A stretch of 64,000 nt of DNA, taken from assembly GCA_051453625.1 (NCBI GenBank), contig JBOZIK010000001.1:121077213-121141212 (forward strand), in the 5' to 3' direction. The notes under the pieces were generated by a model. That model had not been told where the DNA came from and ran no database searches. It worked only from the letters and a program-made list of their open reading frames with translations. The DNA comes from Welwitschia mirabilis (lineage: Eukaryota > Gnetophyta > Gnetopsida > Welwitschiales). Position 1 is the first letter of the stretch. Every line of letters begins with the position of its first letter. This document shows, one piece after another, positions 60,009-64,000 of this stretch. Made by a program: the position numbers and the translations under genes.

Positions 60009-60099
60009 ACTCTTAGTGATTAGATCATTTTCACTGCTATACATTACACTAGAAGTAACACTGATAAACCTTTCTTATTATGTTTCTTAATTTTGTGTT

Positions 60100-60584
60100 A
60101 GGAATTTAACAACTAGTATAAGTTAGTTGAATTCATCATGTTGCATTCCTAGAAAATTCTCTAGCAAATTGACCTTAGGATGGAGTCAATTAACCTCTTA
60201 GGCAGTTGACCCCTTAATGTATTTAGTTAACCTTATCATGAAGTATTGCAAAGAACTTTATGTAATGCAAAATTCTTTAGGTAGTTAATCTCCTAATAAT
60301 AAGTGGTTGATCTTCTATTGAAAAATACATTTTTAGCTATAGTAGGTAGTAGATCCTTCAATAGTGGATAGTTGATCCACTATTGAAAATCTACACTTAT
60401 AATAGAGGGTTAACCCCTAGTAATAAATGGTTAATTATCTAAGTTATTTTTTCCTTTATTTCTATTTATTCTTTATGTATCCAAGCATCAAAACATTCTT
60501 TAAGGCTTACACAAATAATATGAATATTAGATTTAATTTATTAAAATTTAGTTTGTTATTAATTAATAATTAGGGGATGCGACA
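60100..60584 (-). mobile_element. Copia LTR, 5' part, minus strand
   Basis: On the minus strand the LTR starts TGTCGCATCCCC at 60584, behind a polypurine tract. It carries copies of an AGGGGTCAAC / GGTTAACC-type motif (plus strand GTTGACCCC, GTTAACC, GTTGATC) at about 60173-60435, the inverted form of those in the plus-strand LTR at 62.3 kb. So both LTRs belong to one family in opposite orientation. Confidence 0.6.
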
Positions 60585-60600
60585 ATCTTCCCCTTTATCA
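60585..60600 (-). promoter_or_regulatory. Polypurine tract of the minus-strand copia
   Basis: Minus strand TGATAAAGGGGAAGATTG-like run directly before TGTCGC; same form as the tract at 3977-3989. Confidence 0.65.
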
Positions 60601-60604
60601 TTAA

Positions 60605-62230
60605 TGATAACTGAATTCTCTCTGATGCTTTTTCTATGTTTTTGCTCCTCCTAAATCTTTCCATTTCATGAAATCATTGATAGAGAATAATATATTATAT
60701 AGTATATAAAAACATTTATCATATTAAATATTTTAATATGATATTATTTTTCTATCCTTAATAGAATTTACATTATGATAAATAATCACTACCAGTCTCT
60801 GAGACCCATGTTAAAAAAGATATAATACCAATTTGTTAAAAAATACATGATGATAAAAATTAATATAAATAATATGAGAGAATTAAAAAATGATCACAGG
60901 GCCTGGTACCATAATTGCAAGGTTGAAAACATATCTTCCTTGATGTGTGCATCACCTATAATAAAGTAAAAAAAATAATAAATATCCTTAGAAAAGAACA
61001 TTTGAAGATGTCTAAAATGCATAAGCACTCGAAGCTAGGGAACATGGTTGCAACAAAATTCAAGAGCAAAAGCACTAATGATAAGATTTAAATAAGCACA
61101 ATATATTTTCCAAAGGAAGTTGCAAATACATAAATAAAATTACCTAGATGAGTTCAAAAATTTACCTTTGTTGCATATTATTACCCATGAATATAGTATG
61201 AAAGAGGAAAAAAAGGACACTCATAGATATTCTAAATAAGAAAGGACACATTATGACATAAAATATATAACATTAGATCTACTGCTAAAAGTTTTAGAAA
61301 ATTAAGTAAAGCTAAAGATAATTTAAACATCATAAAAGTCTAATATATTTCTTCCTTTGTCTCATGCTAACATGTTAAAAAAATATATTCCATTCAAAAA
61401 TACATGCTAAGGGGAGTTTTTAGAAAAAAAAGCTAATAGCATAATTATTTAAAAATAAATGCATAGAAATAATAAATCATATAAGAATTTCATCAAAGAA
61501 CATAACATCTACCATTACTCCATCTATAATTAAAATATGATCTTTTAGGAGAAAAGTGAAAGCATTTCATAGTACCAAACCTTCTAAACTAATTGTTATA
61601 TTTATAAGATAATCTATCATGACTAGATCCATCATAAAAATGATATATAAAATGTTTTCTATTGTTTTTATCATTTGAGAAGAATAAGGACATGATTGGA
61701 AATTACTATTTTAAGATTTTCACAAAGGAGTTATTACCATTGGGAAATGAATACAACTTGTTAGATAAATTAGGCATAAAGGTAAATGAAGTTAAGTACC
61801 AACACCACTTTTATTCAAAGGTGATCTTTTCTTTAGGAGAATATTCTCCATAATGCTTTTTCCTATAAGAAAATTCAAAATAATATTATGTAATTTACTA
61901 TTTGTATTTAATGAACATTTACATTTCTCTTTGTTTTCTTAACATATGTTTCAAAGAAAAAACTCCTAAGTGTGATCACTGTCTTTACTTAATTAACATA
62001 ACTTAGGGTAGATTTATTTTTATCTTTTAGCTCCTTAATAGTTTTCTTAAAAAGCAAATTTTCTTTTAAGATCTTTATCCTTTCTTGACATAATTCCTTA
62101 TGGGCTTGTTCAAATGAGCTATCTGTTGAGTTATTATTTGCCAATTTTATGTCAAACTAATGTTTTCTATTTAGCAAAACATGTTGTATCTTGTGTAGAA
62201 AATATTAATCATTGCAAGTCAGAAGCTAAA
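60605..62230 (-). pseudogene. Minus-strand copia interior with gag-like coiled coil
   Basis: The clearest protein is at 62012-62158, minus strand: FDIKLANNNSTDSSFEQAHK, then LCQERIKILKENLLFKKTIK and ELKDKNKST, with no stop over 49 codons. This heptad-rich Lys/Glu stretch resembles the coiled coil late in copia gag (compare 36440-36600). Between it and the polypurine tract I read no RT or integrase, so most of pol is deleted. The plus-strand open run at 61662-61853 is a shadow. Confidence 0.45.
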
Positions 62231-62239
62231 ACAATTTGT

Positions 62240-63406
62240 TACAATTTGAACCTGAACCTGTTATTTTTTATACCCTCCTAAGGGGTCAACTAGACTTCTA
62301 AGGGGTTGACCACATCTAAAACATATACAAAAATGAACTAAATTCAGAGGGGTAAACTGGACACATGAGAAGTCGACCAAACACTTGAAGGATCCACTAA
62401 ACCTAAGCATTAAACCTTCACAACCAATTATCAAGGGATCGACTGGATTCTTGAGGGGTCCACTAGACCTAGAGTGGCATTCACCCTTTGTCAGTAAGAG
62501 GTAAACTGAACTTGAAGCAGAAGATAGTATTGTATTTTTTCTTAACCAAGGGAAAGACTAAATGAATATTTGGGTGATCAAATAAGTGATTAAGCAACCC
62601 CTAAGGAGTTGACTAGGCATGAAGCTATAAGAAATAAGGGTCAACCAAAAGAACATGAGGATGACTAGCTTTAGTGATGATACCAGATGGGGTTGATTGA
62701 AGTATTAAGGGATCAATTAGACATGATAGAAACGGGATTTTTCTAGCCATTATGAGTCTATTTTATGTTCATTAGAAGGCCTTTTTACTTGTAAAAACCC
62801 TAAAAGTCTTTCATTATATATTTGCTAAGAGTCAAAATCATTGTACCACTTTTGAATCATTTTGAAATCATTTGTTGTATTTAATTAGCATATCCTACCT
62901 AATCAAAGATGAATTAAGAACTATTGGTATCTTTTCATACTTGATTAAGTTAATTGCACTATGTATTTTTGGATTGTACCATCTTCTCAAACATTGTAGC
63001 AATATTATTCTTTAGCCAAAGATAAAGTGAAACTTATGCATTTTGGCATAACATTATCACTGCTTTACTTTCTTATAAAAGGTTGAGATTAAGCCTCATA
63101 AAAGTCCATTTATAAAGGTTACAAATAGACCTATAATATTGGAAAGAGATTAATAGAGATTCAAATAAGGCTTGAATAGAAGCTGATCATCGAGAGTGGA
63201 GTAGGAGGTTTTTCAAACCACTATAAATCTTATGTGCTTCTCATTGGTATTTTTATGCTTTCTGTTCTTTAGTTTTTCAAAATAGTTTTAGTTTATTTCC
63301 ATAAGTTTTTAGTGTTCACTTCAAGTAAATTTATTTTTGTAAAGTTATTTGATTAAATTTTTAGAATCCTATTCATCCATCTGCCTCTAGAGTTCTTGAT
63401 CCTACA
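62240..63406 (+). mobile_element. Copia 5' LTR, plus strand
   Basis: The right end is firm: GATCCTACA at 63406 followed by a primer-binding site. The left end is estimated at 62240. The first 450 bp hold about a dozen GGGGTCGAC-like motifs. ACCACTATAAATCTTATGTG (about 63217) matches ACCACTATAAATCTTATCAG of the LTR at 4999, a block shared between the two copia LTR families. Confidence 0.7.
62278..62722 (+). repeat. GGGGTCGACTRGAC motif array in the copia LTR
   Basis: Copies near 62281, 62299, 62350, 62371, 62386, 62434, 62454, 62500, 62599, 62640, 62690 and 62708. The centre reads TCGAC, TCAAC, TTGAC, TAAAC, TCCAC or TCAAT. The TCGAC centre would be the undecayed form, with CpG turned to TpG or CpA in most copies. 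Confidence 0.7.
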
Positions 63407-63420
63407 TTTGATATTAGAAT
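63407..63420 (+). promoter_or_regulatory. Primer-binding site (initiator-Met type)
   Basis: TTTGATATTAGAAT for TTTGGTATCAGAGC; all differences are G-to-A or C-to-T. Sited right behind the LTR and 53 bp before the gag ATG. Confidence 0.8.
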
Positions 63421-63472
63421 TTGGTTGAGTCTATGTTAAGATCCTAATATTTCTAGACTCTAGAATCCAAAA

Positions 63473-64000
63473 ATGAGTAATCCTTTAGATGGTTTTTTCA
63501 CTAGCCATACACCCATGTTTAATGGATCAAATTATGCATATTAAAAAGCCCATATTAGAATCTTTCTTAGATTCCTAGATGCAGACATTGAAGAGGTCAT
63601 TTATAAGGATATACTATGCCTACTCTAACTAAATTGATGACTATGATACTACCATTGTAGTTCCAAAACCCTAAGACTAATAGATCTCCACTGATAGGTT
63701 CAAAGCTATTCTATATGTCCACACTCTTAATGCCATTTTTTGTAAAGTTTGTGCAGACGAGTCTAAATGAATTATAAACTATAAACATGCAAAAGAAGCA
63801 TGGGATATCCTTGAAGTTGCACATGAAGGAACACTCACTATTAGGTAGGCTAAACTCCAAATGCTTATTTTAAATTTAAAAACATTTATATGGATGAGGA
63901 TGAGACTTTATAGGAGTTCTTTACCAGACTTACTGACATCATAAATTCCATGGCAAGTCTAGATAAAAGAATGAATAAGGCAAAGATAGCTCGAAAAGTG
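63473..64000 (+). pseudogene. gag: Copia gag, N-terminal part (runs off the window)
   Basis: From the ATG at 63473: MSNPLDGFFTSHTPMFNGSN and YAY.KAHIRIFLRFLDADIE, where the stop stands at the conserved Trp of the NYxYWK motif. After frameshifts, HTLNAIFCKVCADESK, INYKHAKEAWDILEVAHEGT and, from about 63880, FKNIYMDEDETL, FFTRLTDIINSMASLDKRMN. This is the UBN2-type capsid domain of plant copia. At least two frameshifts and several stops; the element continues beyond 64000. Confidence 0.88.

Noticed and set aside
1-64000. C-to-T decay as fungal repeat-induced point mutation
   Set aside because: The signature is similar, but the elements (Athila, Sirevirus-like copia, plant L1) are of plant type, where decay of methylated cytosine explains it.
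1-64000. Host genes, tRNA, rRNA, CRISPR or prokaryotic operon structure
   Set aside because: No continuous host-like ORF, exon series, RNA fold or spaced repeat array could be supported.

Overview
The window looks like repeat-dense nuclear DNA of a flowering plant. It is strongly AT-rich, is interrupted by runs of N, and holds decayed copies of the element classes typical of angiosperm heterochromatin: Ty1/copia elements of Sirevirus-like type, Ty3/gypsy elements of the Athila lineage, Tekay/Del-like chromovirus LTRs and L1-type LINEs. I see no intact host gene, tRNA, rRNA or CRISPR array. Almost every coding stretch is a pseudogene. The in-frame stops sit mostly where the family has Gln or Trp codons, and lost Cys/His residues often read Tyr. 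That is the pattern expected from C-to-T decay of methylated DNA. The species cannot be named from this sequence.

Layout. 0-5.2 kb: a decayed ORF resembling the plant-transposon 'Transposase_32' type, followed by a copia 3' UTR, polypurine tract and LTR start; then a copia pol fragment followed by the same 3' UTR and LTR. 5.2-16.3 kb: AT-rich spacer with local duplications and two L1-type LINEs on the minus strand, separated by a TG microsatellite. 16.4-30.7 kb: one large Athila-type element on the plus strand (about 14 kb) with two LTRs, gag, protease, RT, RNase H and integrase. Beyond integrase it carries an antisense ORF, a tandem repeat and a long sense ORF with a Transposase_32-like domain and coiled coils. 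31.0-33.6 kb: a probable minus-strand LTR. 35.1-37.5 kb: a copia gag/protease fragment. 37.7-40.0 kb: a third Transposase_32-like ORF behind a cluster of alternating AGACATCTT motifs.

40.0-48.0 kb: a Tekay-like element with a 5' LTR, primer-binding site, about 5.6 kb of unrecognised internal sequence, polypurine tract and truncated 3' LTR. 48.0-56.5 kb: a minus-strand Athila-type element (3' LTR, tandem repeat, the antisense ORF again, then integrase, RNase H, RT and protease), split by a plus-strand Tekay-like LTR fragment (50.5-52.9 kb). 56.5-60.0 kb: a second long Tekay-like LTR. 60.1-62.2 kb: the 3' end of a minus-strand copia. 62.2-64.0 kb: the 5' LTR, primer-binding site and gag start of a plus-strand copia running out of the window.

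The most unusual signals are: (1) an unrecognised protein family encoded antisense to the Athila-type LTRs, present in two independent copies; (2) the same Transposase_32-like ORF type in three different retroelement settings; (3) a serial array of primer-binding-site-like motifs downstream of the Tekay-like LTR; and (4) a GGTCGAC-type motif array in a copia LTR whose copies record CpG decay. All domain calls rest on reading translated motifs by eye, without database searches.
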